NCBI GenBank assembly: GCA_030604545.1
Contig: JAUVVS010000190.1
Location: 1-5,087, forward strand
DNA length: 5,087 bases
Reading direction: 5' to 3'
Source: Deltaproteobacteria bacterium
Lineage (GTDB): Bacteria > Desulfobacterota > Desulfobacteria > Desulfobacterales > JAUVVS01
Shown here: in pieces, positions 1 to 5,087 of the stretch
Numbering within the stretch: the first letter of the stretch is position 1
Layout: each line of letters begins with the position of its first letter
Translations under genes and position numbers: made by a program
Notes under the pieces: generated by a model
Told to the model about the DNA's origin: nothing
What the model saw: the letters and a program-made list of their open reading frames with translations, nothing else
The model's database searches: none

Positions 1-123
1 CAATTTTGTTCAAGTTCAAGGAAGGCGAAAATTTTAACCACAGGAATACATTGAGTATTTTGAGGATTAAAATTTGAGCCTGACACAGAAATTGGGCAAA
101 AGGGGGCGTTTTGCAAAGGTCTC
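1..123 (-). repeat. MITE-like intergenic repeat, compact copy (cut by window edge)
   Basis: Read on the - strand, this stretch matches the right-hand repeat at 4013-4229 segment by segment. Positions 82-123 match 4013-4054 at 41 of 42 bases, 67-81 match 4078-4092, 46-66 match 4112-4132 and 1-19 match 4211-4229. It lacks the palindromic blocks present in the other copy (123 versus 217 bases). The inner end is GAGACCTTTGCAAAA read on the - strand, the same terminal motif as the other copy. The outer end lies beyond position 1. No ORF fits it. I infer a non-autonomous, IS-derived element (MITE) but do not recognise the parent IS. Confidence 0.75.
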
Positions 124-129
124 AAATCG

Positions 130-144
130 ATATCCGTGGGATAT
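130..144. repeat. Small palindrome (6-base arms, 3-base centre)
   Basis: ATATCC-GTG-GGATAT is a perfect inverted repeat just inside the left repeat. A second one, ATGTC-AAC-GACAT, lies at 164-176. Both are AT-rich and could be chance or operator-like sites. They are not GC-rich like the palindromes inside the right-hand repeat. Confidence 0.3.
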
Positions 145-213
145 ATTTCATAGTGCTAATAAAATGTCAACGACATCATAAACATATTTGGTTGGTAATT
201 TAAATTCTTAAAT

Positions 214-241
214 GTGACAAAACCCTTGACTAATATATATT
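214..241 (+). promoter_or_regulatory. Probable sigma70-type promoter of the phosphorylase-deaminase operon
   Basis: GTGACA (214-219, 5 of 6 to the -35 consensus), a 16-base spacer and TATATT (236-241, 5 of 6 to -10). The predicted transcript start near 248 leaves a leader of about 67 bases before the ATG at 315. It would exclude the alternative upstream TTG start at 240. A TTGACT at 226-231 is an alternative -35, but no good -10 lies at the right distance from it. Confidence 0.45.
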
Positions 242-314
242 GGTTTGCTTGATTCTGGATACTGGAATCTTCTTTCATTCTATATTCTCATATCCTAAAT
301 TAAAAAGGAATATA

Positions 315-1154
315 ATGAAAAACTATAAACAAAAAGTTGCTGAAACAACAAGGTTCTTGAAAGCTCATATTGAAAAGCTTCCTGAAATATGCATTCTCAC
401 AGGGACAGGGCTTGGTGAGAGTGTAGAATCACTTAATATTTCAACTCTTTTAGAATACAAAGATATTCCTAATTTCCCTGTCTCAACTGTCCAAAGCCAC
501 TTCGGGAGACTGCTTGCCGGCAGCATGCAGGGGAGACGGATTATTGCCATGCAAGGCCGTTTTCATCTTTACGAGGGTTACACATCTCTTGAAGTTACCT
601 TTTCTGTGAGAGTGATGCAGGAACTCGGCGTTAAAATTTTGATCCTTTCTAATGCAGCAGGAGGTTTAAATCTCGGATTTAAGACCGGAGATATAATGAT
701 AATTGCCGATCATATCAATCTTACCGGTTCAAATCCGCTTGTCGGTTTAAATGAAGAAACATGGGGTGACAGATTTCCCGATATGAGCAGTGCATATGAT
801 AAAAAGCTCGCAGGACTTGCTGAAAGTTCCGCCACAAAAACCGGGATCTATTTGCAAAAGGGAGTCTATGCAGGACTCAAAGGTCCGTCACTTGAGACAC
901 CTGCCGAAGTACGTTTTCTCAAAACTATTGGCGCCGATGCAGTCGGTTTCTCAACGGTTCAAGAAGTAATTGCAGCTGTTCATGCAGGAATGAAGGTACT
1001 CGGGCTTTCAACGATAACCAATGTTCATAATCCGGATGCTCCCGCACCTGCTTCTGTTGAAGAAATTATTGCCGTGGCAAAAGGGGCTGCACCTAAACTA
1101 GAAACAATTATAAAAGAAGTTGTTAGGAATTTAGATGACAATGAACTCAACTGA
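315..1154 (+). CDS. Purine nucleoside phosphorylase, likely 5'-methylthio/5'-deoxy-inosine phosphorylase
   Basis: A 279-residue cytoplasmic enzyme of the trimeric PNP/MTAP family, which cleaves purine nucleosides with phosphate to free base plus ribose-1-phosphate. Visible family motifs: GTGLG (30-34, phosphate loop), H62 in SHFGRL, GRFHLYEGY (81-89, with R82 and H84), NAAGG (113-117), GPSLETPAE (190-198, with base-binding E194), S213 and N236. N236 matches the human PNP Asn243 that selects 6-oxopurines, whereas MTAP enzymes have Asp there. V248 stands where ordinary PNPs have a His (human H257) contacting the ribose 5'-OH, and F212 replaces the usual Met. A hydrophobic 5' pocket with 6-oxopurine choice suggests methylthioinosine or deoxyinosine as substrate (inference). 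The ATG at 315 has AAAGGA about 5 bases upstream and gives normal family length. The 3' end overlaps the deaminase, supporting joint expression. Confidence 0.9.
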   Translation: MKNYKQKVAETTRFLKAHIEKLPEICILTGTGLGESVESLNISTLLEYKDIPNFPVSTVQSHFGRLLAGSMQGRRIIAMQGRFHLYEGYTSLEVTFSVRVMQELGVKILILSNAAGGLNLGFKTGDIMIIADHINLTGSNPLVGLNEETWGDRFPDMSSAYDKKLAGLAESSATKTGIYLQKGVYAGLKGPSLETPAEVRFLKTIGADAVGFSTVQEVIAAVHAGMKVLGLSTITNVHNPDAPAPASVEEIIAVAKGAAPKLETIIKEVVRNLDDNELN

Positions 1155-2457
1155 CATACTCGTTTCAAACGGCACGGTGTTGACCATGGATTCCAAAGAT
1201 ACGCAGCTTAGAAACGGCGTAGTTGCCATTGAAAAAGATAAGATTATTGCCGTAGGTCATATGGATGAGTTTTCAACATGGAAAGCATCTCGAATTATAG
1301 ATGCACGTGGTGGAATTATCATGCCCGGACTTGTAAATGCCCACACCCATGCATCCATGACCTGCTTCAGGGGACTTGCCGATGATCTCCCCTTGATGAC
1401 CTGGCTTAATGAGCATATTTTTCCGGCCGAATCAAAACTGGATTATAATAAGGTTTATTACGGGGCCCTTTTAGCTTGTGCTGAGATGATTCTATCCGGC
1501 ACCACTTGTTTTTGCGATATGTACCTGTTTGAAGATGCGGTGGCCGGTGCTGCAAAGGAAGCGAAAATTCGTGCTGTAGTGGGAGAGGTTTTGTACGATT
1601 TTCCCTCACCCAATTATGGTCCTATAGAAAAGGGTTTTGCCTATACAGAGAATCTCATCAAAAAATGGAAAGACGATCCCTTAATAACGATTGCCGTTGA
1701 ACCCCATACACCATATCTTTGTGCGCCGGATCTTCTCAAAAGGGCTTCTTCCCTTTCAGAAGATTATAATCTGCCGATTGTTATACATGTTTCTGAAACA
1801 GAAATCGAGGTGTCAAATAGTCAAGATCAACATGGTCTTACACCAATAGGTTTTCTTGCAGATTTACAGATTTTGTCACCAAACCTTCTTGCTTGTCACT
1901 GCGTTGTTCTTACTGATGAAGATATTGCTCTTCTAAAGCGTTACGATGTAAAGGTTGCTCATATGCCGGAAAGCAATATGAAACTGGCATCAGGCATTTC
2001 TCCGGTGCCAAAGCTGTTAAAAGAAGGGGTATGCGTTGGGCTTGGAACCGATGGAAGTGCAAGCAATAATAATCTTGACCTATTTTTGGAAATGGATACT
2101 GCGGCCAAGCTCCATAAGGTGAATACTTTTGATCCCACCGTTATGGATGCCAACACAGTGTTGAAGATGTGTACTATTGAAGGGGCCAGGGCACTCGGAC
2201 TTGGTGATCTAACGGGTTCTCTTGAGCCGGGCAAGAAAGCGGATTTAATCATTATTGATACACATAAGCCTCATCTCACGCCAATGTATAATCCTGCCTC
2301 CCATCTTGTTTATGCCGTCAGAGGAAACGATGTCACAACATCCATAATAAACGGTGAAGTGGTCATGGAAGACCGAAAGCTCATGACAATAGACATTGAG
2401 AAGGTAATGAAAGATGTAAATACTATAGCAGAAGAAATAAAATCCAACTTTACTTGA
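1135..2457 (+). CDS. mtaD: 5-methylthioadenosine/S-adenosylhomocysteine-type deaminase, copy 1
   Basis: A 440-residue cytoplasmic metal-dependent amidohydrolase of the MtaD/TM0936 group, converting the adenine of MTA, SAH or related nucleosides to hypoxanthine with release of ammonia. Metal and catalytic residues are all present: HTH (H70, H72), H218 and E221 in IHVSETE, H255 in CHC, and D306 in GTDGSASNNN. E99 in IFPAES fits the ribose-diol contact, and H191 in PHTPY is also family-typical. The N- and C-terminal small beta domain (1-60, 360-420) is complete. The segment matching the homocysteine-carboxylate arginines of TM0936 has no evident Arg at the first position (E151), so SAH may not be the main substrate. 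It starts inside the phosphorylase gene (20-base overlap) behind AGGA at 1125-1128, suggesting translational coupling. An ATG at 1141 is possible but further from the ribosome site. Confidence 0.88.
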   Translation: MTMNSTDILVSNGTVLTMDSKDTQLRNGVVAIEKDKIIAVGHMDEFSTWKASRIIDARGGIIMPGLVNAHTHASMTCFRGLADDLPLMTWLNEHIFPAESKLDYNKVYYGALLACAEMILSGTTCFCDMYLFEDAVAGAAKEAKIRAVVGEVLYDFPSPNYGPIEKGFAYTENLIKKWKDDPLITIAVEPHTPYLCAPDLLKRASSLSEDYNLPIVIHVSETEIEVSNSQDQHGLTPIGFLADLQILSPNLLACHCVVLTDEDIALLKRYDVKVAHMPESNMKLASGISPVPKLLKEGVCVGLGTDGSASNNNLDLFLEMDTAAKLHKVNTFDPTVMDANTVLKMCTIEGARALGLGDLTGSLEPGKKADLIIIDTHKPHLTPMYNPASHLVYAVRGNDVTTSIINGEVVMEDRKLMTIDIEKVMKDVNTIAEEIKSNFT

Positions 2458-2480
2458 GCGATAACGCTCAAGTGAAAGTT
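2446..2480 (+). terminator. Strong hairpin spanning the stop codon of deaminase copy 1
   Basis: Core stem ACTTGAGCG (2452-2460), loop ATAA, and CGCTCAAGT (2465-2473), a perfect 9-base-pair stem. It extends through AACTTT/AAAGTT to about 15 pairs with one bulge and one G-T pair. The TGA stop at 2455-2457 lies inside the stem. It is followed by a mixed ATTTCCTT rather than a clean T run, so it may be a weak terminator or an mRNA-stabilising 3' structure. A smaller hairpin (AGGCAA/TTGCCT, 2494-2511) followed by TTT comes next. Confidence 0.5.
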
Positions 2481-2533
2481 ATTTCCTTAAAACAGGCAAT
2501 TTAATTTGCCTTTAAATTGATATGGAATTTTTT

Positions 2534-2604
2534 CGTAATCATAATCTTACTCATAATCGTAATCTAATAGGTTCTCATGTTTAAGATTAAGTTTATGATT
2601 ATGA
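2534..2604. repeat. AT-rich imperfect inverted repeat with TCATAATC units
   Basis: In the gap between the two deaminase genes, a TCATAATC unit starts at 2539 and a related TCATAATC at 2551. Positions 2539-2558 pair with 2585-2604 at about 16 of 20 positions. The block could form a long AT-rich hairpin immediately before the coding start of copy 2. It may be a degraded small repeat or part of the control region. No ORF is credible here. Confidence 0.4.
2572..2599 (+). promoter_or_regulatory. Possible promoter for deaminase copy 2
   Basis: TTCTCA (2572-2577, 4 of 6 to -35), a 16-base spacer and TATGAT (2594-2599, 5 of 6 to -10). The start would be near 2606, giving a leader of about 40 bases. 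It overlaps the right arm of the AT-rich inverted repeat, so a regulator or structure could act on it. Support is base matching only. Confidence 0.3.
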
Positions 2605-2645
2605 GGCGATTTAGGGTCATAGTTTCCCCTTGAAGGAATCTCATA

Positions 2646-3965
2646 ATGTTAGATCTTGTTGTCCACAACGGTATAATAGTAACGGTTAATCCTGATTTTG
2701 ACATTATAAAAGACGGCATTGTTTGTATAAAAGATGGAAAACTTGAGGACGTTGAGGCCAGGGATATTGATTTGCCTCTTCCTGATGCAAGGAATATTAT
2801 AGATGCAAAAAGTGGAATAATCATGCCCGGCCTGATAAACACTCATACACATCTCCCCATGGCTCTATTCAGAGGGCTTGCCGATGATCTTCCACTTCAC
2901 GTTTGGCTTAATGAACATATCTTCCCTGCTGAAGGAAAGCATATAAATCCCGAGTCTGTCAGAGTTGGAACCCTGCTGGCCTGTGCAGAGATGATACTTT
3001 CAGGGACAACAACGTGCTGTGATGGCTACTTTTATGAAAGCTGTGTTGCGGAAGCGGTTTGCGATTCAGGCATGCGGGCTGTTCTTGGCCAGGGTGTTAT
3101 CGATTTTCCAGCTCCGGGCGTTCCGAATCCATCGGATAATATTAAAATCGCCGTGAGATTTGTAGAGAAATGGCAGGATCGATCTAGTATCATAACCCCC
3201 TCAATATTTTGCCATTCACCATATACCTGCTCTGAAGATACATTGCATAAGGCCAAAGATCTAGCAGATTTTAGAGGATTACTCTTCCAGACTCATGCGG
3301 CGGAAACAAAAACAGAATTTGATCGAATTAAGTCAAAACACAAGGCCTCACCGATTCAATACCTTGATCGTCTCGGCGTGCTGGACCAAAATACGTTGCT
3401 TGTTCATGCCATATGGATAGAAGATGATGACATAGAAACTATATTAAAATCGGGGGCAAATGTTTCCCATACCCCGGAAAGCAATATGAAACTTGCTTCA
3501 GGTGTCGCGCCGATTCCCGAACTTTTAAATGCAGGAGTAACGGTCGGCCTCGGCACAGACGGGTGTTCAAGCAACAATAATCTTGATCTTTTCCAGGAAA
3601 TGGACTTTGCTGCAAAGCTTCATAAAGTTAATAGACTTGATCCGACAGTCATGAATGCAGAGACCGTCCTTAAAATGGGGACAATTGAAGGAGCAAAAGC
3701 CATCGGCCTTGAAAAAACCATCGGTTCTTTGGAAATAGGAAAAGAGGCGGATCTTATCATTATAGATACCCATAAGCCCCACCTTGTTCCCATGTATAAC
3801 CCAATATCCCACATAGTCTATGCCGCCATTGGTTCGGATGTGCGGGATGTCATTATTTCCGGAAAAATAATTATCAGAGATAAGCGTCTGCTTACCCTAG
3901 ATCTTGAAGATATCCTTACGAGAGCAAATTTATTAGGTGACTCAATAGGTGATTCAATCCATTGA
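2646..3965 (+). CDS. mtaD: 5-methylthioadenosine/S-adenosylhomocysteine-type deaminase, copy 2
   Basis: A 439-residue paralogue of the preceding amidohydrolase with the same architecture and full metal site: HTH (H67, H69), H217 and E220 in THAAETK, H254 in VHAIWI, and D305 in GTDGCSSNNN. E96 and H190 (CHSPY) are also kept. Long stretches near the termini are almost identical to copy 1, for example NMKLASG, TDG.SNNNLDLF and LIIIDTHKPHL. The middle third (about 150-275) is clearly more diverged, including the substrate-side segment, where Q149/G150 face the TM0936 arginine position. It likely deaminates a related adenine nucleoside with different preference (inference). The ATG has AAGGA at 2633-2637, 8 bases upstream. 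The C-terminus carries a short GDSIGDSI duplication. It is separated from copy 1 by 188 bases and probably has its own promoter. Confidence 0.87.
   Translation: MLDLVVHNGIIVTVNPDFDIIKDGIVCIKDGKLEDVEARDIDLPLPDARNIIDAKSGIIMPGLINTHTHLPMALFRGLADDLPLHVWLNEHIFPAEGKHINPESVRVGTLLACAEMILSGTTTCCDGYFYESCVAEAVCDSGMRAVLGQGVIDFPAPGVPNPSDNIKIAVRFVEKWQDRSSIITPSIFCHSPYTCSEDTLHKAKDLADFRGLLFQTHAAETKTEFDRIKSKHKASPIQYLDRLGVLDQNTLLVHAIWIEDDDIETILKSGANVSHTPESNMKLASGVAPIPELLNAGVTVGLGTDGCSSNNNLDLFQEMDFAAKLHKVNRLDPTVMNAETVLKMGTIEGAKAIGLEKTIGSLEIGKEADLIIIDTHKPHLVPMYNPISHIVYAAIGSDVRDVIISGKIIIRDKRLLTLDLEDILTRANLLGDSIGDSIH
3936..3959 (+). repeat. 12-base tandem duplication in the deaminase copy 2 C-terminus
   Basis: GGTGACTCAATA (3936-3947) is followed directly by GGTGATTCAATC (3948-3959), 10 of 12 bases equal, encoding GDSI-GDSI. 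It extends the C-terminus past the point where copy 1 ends its family-conserved part and has no predicted catalytic role. Confidence 0.6.
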
Positions 3966-3990
3966 CAAAGAAATATCAGCATCATATATT
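3962..3990 (+). promoter_or_regulatory. Near-consensus sigma70-type promoter at the end of deaminase copy 2
   Basis: TTGACA (3962-3967, 6 of 6), an exact 17-base spacer and TATATT (3985-3990, 5 of 6). It overlaps the TGA stop of the deaminase (3963-3965). The predicted start near 3997 lies just before the right-hand repeat, so a transcript would run through all five palindromes before reaching the ferredoxin ATG at 4287, a leader of about 290 bases. It is the best promoter match in the window. Confidence 0.55.
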
Positions 3991-4052
3991 CGAAATTACT
4001 AAAGGTGATTTTGAAACCTTTGCAAAACGCCCCCTTTTGCCCAATTTCTGTG

Positions 4053-4068
4053 TCCCCGATGAGCGGGA
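4053..4068. repeat. Nested palindrome 1 (TCCC...GGGA)
   Basis: TCCCCGATGAGCGGGA is an imperfect hairpin with a TCCC/GGGA stem. It lies in a 23-base block (4055-4077) absent from the left copy, where TGTC joins AGGCTC directly. TGTC occurs on both sides of the block (4051-4054 and 4071-4074). Confidence 0.6.
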
Positions 4069-4088
4069 TTTGTCAACAGGCTCAAATT

Positions 4089-4111
4089 TTAACCTGCCTA
4101 AGGCAGGTTAA
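4089..4111. repeat. Nested palindrome 2 with flanking TTAA duplication
   Basis: AACCTGCC-TAA-GGCAGGTT (4091-4109) is a perfect hairpin. With its flanks the arms reach 10 bases, because TTAA occurs on both sides (4089-4092 and 4108-4111). The left copy has a single TTAA at the same place and no palindrome. This is the cleanest empty/filled site in the window. Confidence 0.7.
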
Positions 4112-4142
4112 TCCTCAAAATACTCAATGTATGGATGCCTGT

Positions 4143-4157
4143 CCCGATCTGATCGGG
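4143..4157. repeat. Nested palindrome 3 (CCCGATC/GATCGGG)
   Basis: CCCGATC-T-GATCGGG is perfect with 7-base arms. The left copy reads CCTGT-GGTTAA across the site, so 17 bases are extra here. A GT-like repeat flanks it, but no clear target duplication can be assigned. Confidence 0.65.
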
Positions 4158-4164
4158 GTGGTTA

Positions 4165-4181
4165 ATCCGCCTGAGGCGGAT
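4165..4181. repeat. Nested palindrome 4 (ATCCGCCT/AGGCGGAT)
   Basis: ATCCGCCT-G-AGGCGGAT is perfect with 8-base arms. At this point the left copy has only AATTTT between GGTTAA and CGCCTTCC, so the palindrome replaced or interrupted that short AT stretch. Confidence 0.65.
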
Positions 4182-4186
4182 CGCCT

Positions 4187-4202
4187 TCCCCCGACGGCGG
4201 GA
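4187..4202. repeat. Nested palindrome 5 (TCCC...GGGA)
   Basis: TCCCCCGACGGCGGGA has the same TCCC/GGGA outer stem as palindrome 1, with a central mismatch. It belongs to a 21-base block missing from the left copy, where CGCCTTCC runs directly into TTGAACTTGAAC. Confidence 0.55.
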
Positions 4203-4286
4203 CTTACAGCTTGAACTTGAACAAAATTGAGCATTTGTCAAAGGTCTCGAGTACTTAGTTGAAAATTATATAAAAGGGAGAAAAAA

Positions 4287-4655
4287 ATGGCAAAACTAAC
4301 CATTGACGACCTTAAAAAAATAAAAGAAAAAGTTTCAAAGGAAACCTCCTTGCGGGACGGAAAAGCTAATGTAAAAATTACTGTTCATATGGGAACGTGT
4401 GGAATTGCTGCCGGTGCTCGGGAGGTTATGAATGCCCTGATGGAGGAGATGGCACAGAGCGATCGACAAGACATCAAAGTGGTGGCTTCAGGGTGTTTGG
4501 GCATGTGCAGCAGTGAGCCTAACGTGACTGTTGAAATAGAAAATGAAGAGCCGATTGTCTATCAGCATATGGTTGCCAATAAGATGCGCCAAGTCTTTAA
4601 AAGACATGTCCTTCAGGGAGAGGTTCAGACCGGTTTCGCCCTGGCCAGGATATAG
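4287..4655 (+). CDS. Small thioredoxin-fold [2Fe-2S] ferredoxin-like protein
   Basis: A 122-residue soluble protein resembling the NuoE/HndA-type thioredoxin-like [2Fe-2S] ferredoxins that pass electrons to NAD(P)-linked flavoprotein modules of hydrogenases and related complexes. Motifs: MGTCGIAAGA (35-44, C38) and SGCLGMCSSEPNVTVE (68-83, C70 and C74, C-x3-C). NuoE has two cysteines in the first motif (C-x4-C). Here the first is absent (V33), leaving three cysteines, with H34 nearby as a possible but unproven ligand. The N-terminal 25 residues form a charged helix (LTIDDLKKIKEKV). The C-terminal 20 residues extend past the usual domain. AGGGAG at 4275-4280 sits 6 bases before the ATG. It probably shares a transcript with the following CNB-type gene (71-base gap). 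Partner enzymes are not in the window. Confidence 0.8.
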   Translation: MAKLTIDDLKKIKEKVSKETSLRDGKANVKITVHMGTCGIAAGAREVMNALMEEMAQSDRQDIKVVASGCLGMCSSEPNVTVEIENEEPIVYQHMVANKMRQVFKRHVLQGEVQTGFALARI

Positions 4656-4726
4656 GTAAGCCGGTCAACGTTAAAGTAGAAGGATTTGACAAGCGTTCTA
4701 TTTAAAACGATAAAAAGGGGGTATTA

Positions 4727-5087
4727 ATGATCAGTCTCGAATTTCTAAAAAAAGTCAAAATATTTGATGACTTAAATGATGATCAGCTGTCTGATGTTAT
4801 GGGCTGCTGTCAGGAAAAGGAGTATCATCATGGAGACAGACTTTTTGGTGAAGGAGATGATGCTATCCACATGTGGGTGGTAATGGATGGACAAGTCGAT
4901 CTTCGTTTTGATTTGCCGGGGCGTCCTATTTCAAAAGAAAACACTATCTCCTCCATATCAGCATATAATACCTTCGGGTGGTCAAGTCTTGTACCGCCGC
5001 ACAAATACGGACTTTCTGCTTACTGTGCCACCAGAAGCTGCAAGGTATTAAAAGTAGAAAAAGAATGTCTTACAAATCTTTTCGAGG
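4727..5087 (+). CDS. Cyclic-nucleotide-binding-domain (CRP-like fold) protein, 5' part
   Basis: The first 120 residues of a gene that continues past the window edge. The start is FLKKVKIFDDLNDDQLSDVM, the usual N-terminal helix of CNB domains, followed by HHGDRLFGEGDD (34-45) and MWVVMDGQVDLR (49-60), the typical beta-roll glycines. The phosphate-binding cassette is degenerate: the conserved FGE...PRxA pattern reads FGWSSLVPPHKYG (83-95), losing the Glu and Arg that hold cAMP, so it probably does not bind a cyclic nucleotide in the standard way. Whether a DNA-binding or other domain follows cannot be seen. AAGGGGG at 4715-4721 lies about 5 bases before the ATG. Its position behind the ferredoxin gene suggests a redox or electron-transfer-related role, but that is only context. 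Confidence 0.75.
   Translation, partial: MISLEFLKKVKIFDDLNDDQLSDVMGCCQEKEYHHGDRLFGEGDDAIHMWVVMDGQVDLRFDLPGRPISKENTISSISAYNTFGWSSLVPPHKYGLSAYCATRSCKVLKVEKECLTNLFE

Larger units (their letters stand above)
4013..4248 (+). mobile_element. MITE-like intergenic repeat, long copy carrying five palindromes
   Basis: A 236-base non-coding element in opposite orientation to the repeat at 1-123. The ends are imperfect terminal inverted repeats: GAAACCTTTGCAAAA at 4013-4027, and 4234-4248, which reads GAGACCTTTGACAAA on the other strand. The backbone matches the left copy closely, but this copy is 94 bases longer across the shared part because of five short palindromes and small linkers. No transposase gene is present, so it could only move in trans. 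No clear target-site duplication is visible at its ends. Similarity to the left copy may continue a few bases outside the marked end (GATTTTGA before 4013). This element fills nearly all of the 321-base gap between deaminase copy 2 and the ferredoxin gene. Confidence 0.7.

Noticed and set aside
240..314. Upstream TTG start giving 25 extra residues on the phosphorylase
   Set aside because: It has no ribosome site, lies at or before the predicted transcript start, and the extra residues do not fit the family. The ATG at 315 has a good AAAGGA.
124..314. SAM- or SAH-type riboswitch ahead of the salvage operon
   Set aside because: Only two tiny AT-rich palindromes are visible, with no recognisable riboswitch core, and the predicted transcript start leaves only about 67 leader bases.
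1406..3814. Antisense open frames inside the deaminase genes
   Set aside because: They mirror conserved coding sequence of the + strand genes, lack ribosome sites and resemble no known protein.
4053..4202. CRISPR-like array of palindromes
   Set aside because: The palindromes differ in sequence, spacing is irregular and short, and no cas gene is present.
4005..4214. 69-codon open frame across the right-hand repeat
   Set aside because: It is made of the non-coding repeat and its palindromes, has no ribosome site or protein-like composition, and the left copy does not preserve the frame.
4686..4714. TTGACA with GATAAA 17 bases later, before the CNB gene
   Set aside because: The transcript would start at or inside the ribosome-binding site at 4715-4721, leaving no usable leader.

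Overview
The window is AT-leaning bacterial DNA with compact genes. It looks like an anaerobic, sulfate-reducer-type proteobacterium (Desulfobacterota, perhaps Desulfobacterales). That placement is an inference from the kind of genes present: a nucleoside-salvage pair plus a small thioredoxin-fold [2Fe-2S] ferredoxin next to a cyclic-nucleotide-binding-type protein. No marker gene fixes the taxonomy.

Layout, all genes on the + strand. Positions 1-123 hold the inner part of a non-coding repeat, cut by the window edge. Positions 124-314 are a leader with a reasonable promoter. Positions 315-1154 encode a trimeric-type purine nucleoside phosphorylase. Positions 1135-2457 encode an MTA/SAH-type amidohydrolase (deaminase) that overlaps the phosphorylase by 20 bases. 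A strong hairpin covers the deaminase stop codon. After a 188-base gap, 2646-3965 encodes a second, diverged copy of the deaminase. Its end carries a near-consensus promoter pointing rightwards. Positions 4013-4248 hold a second, inverted and longer copy of the repeat. Then come a small ferredoxin (4287-4655) and the start of a CNB-domain protein (4727 to the edge).

The three left genes form a logical pathway. The deaminase converts the 6-aminopurine nucleosides left over from S-adenosylmethionine chemistry (methylthioadenosine, 5'-deoxyadenosine, S-adenosylhomocysteine) to inosine forms. The phosphorylase then releases hypoxanthine and a 5-substituted ribose-1-phosphate. The phosphorylase keeps the Asn that selects 6-oxopurines but has Val where ordinary PNPs have the His that contacts the ribose 5'-OH. 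This suggests a 5'-deoxy- or 5'-methylthio-inosine phosphorylase.

The most unusual feature is the pair of inverted repeats bracketing this cluster. The left copy is a compact form. The right copy has the same backbone interrupted by five short GC-rich palindromes, so the two copies give an empty-site/filled-site comparison for a small palindromic insertion element. In one case the palindrome is flanked by a duplicated TTAA.
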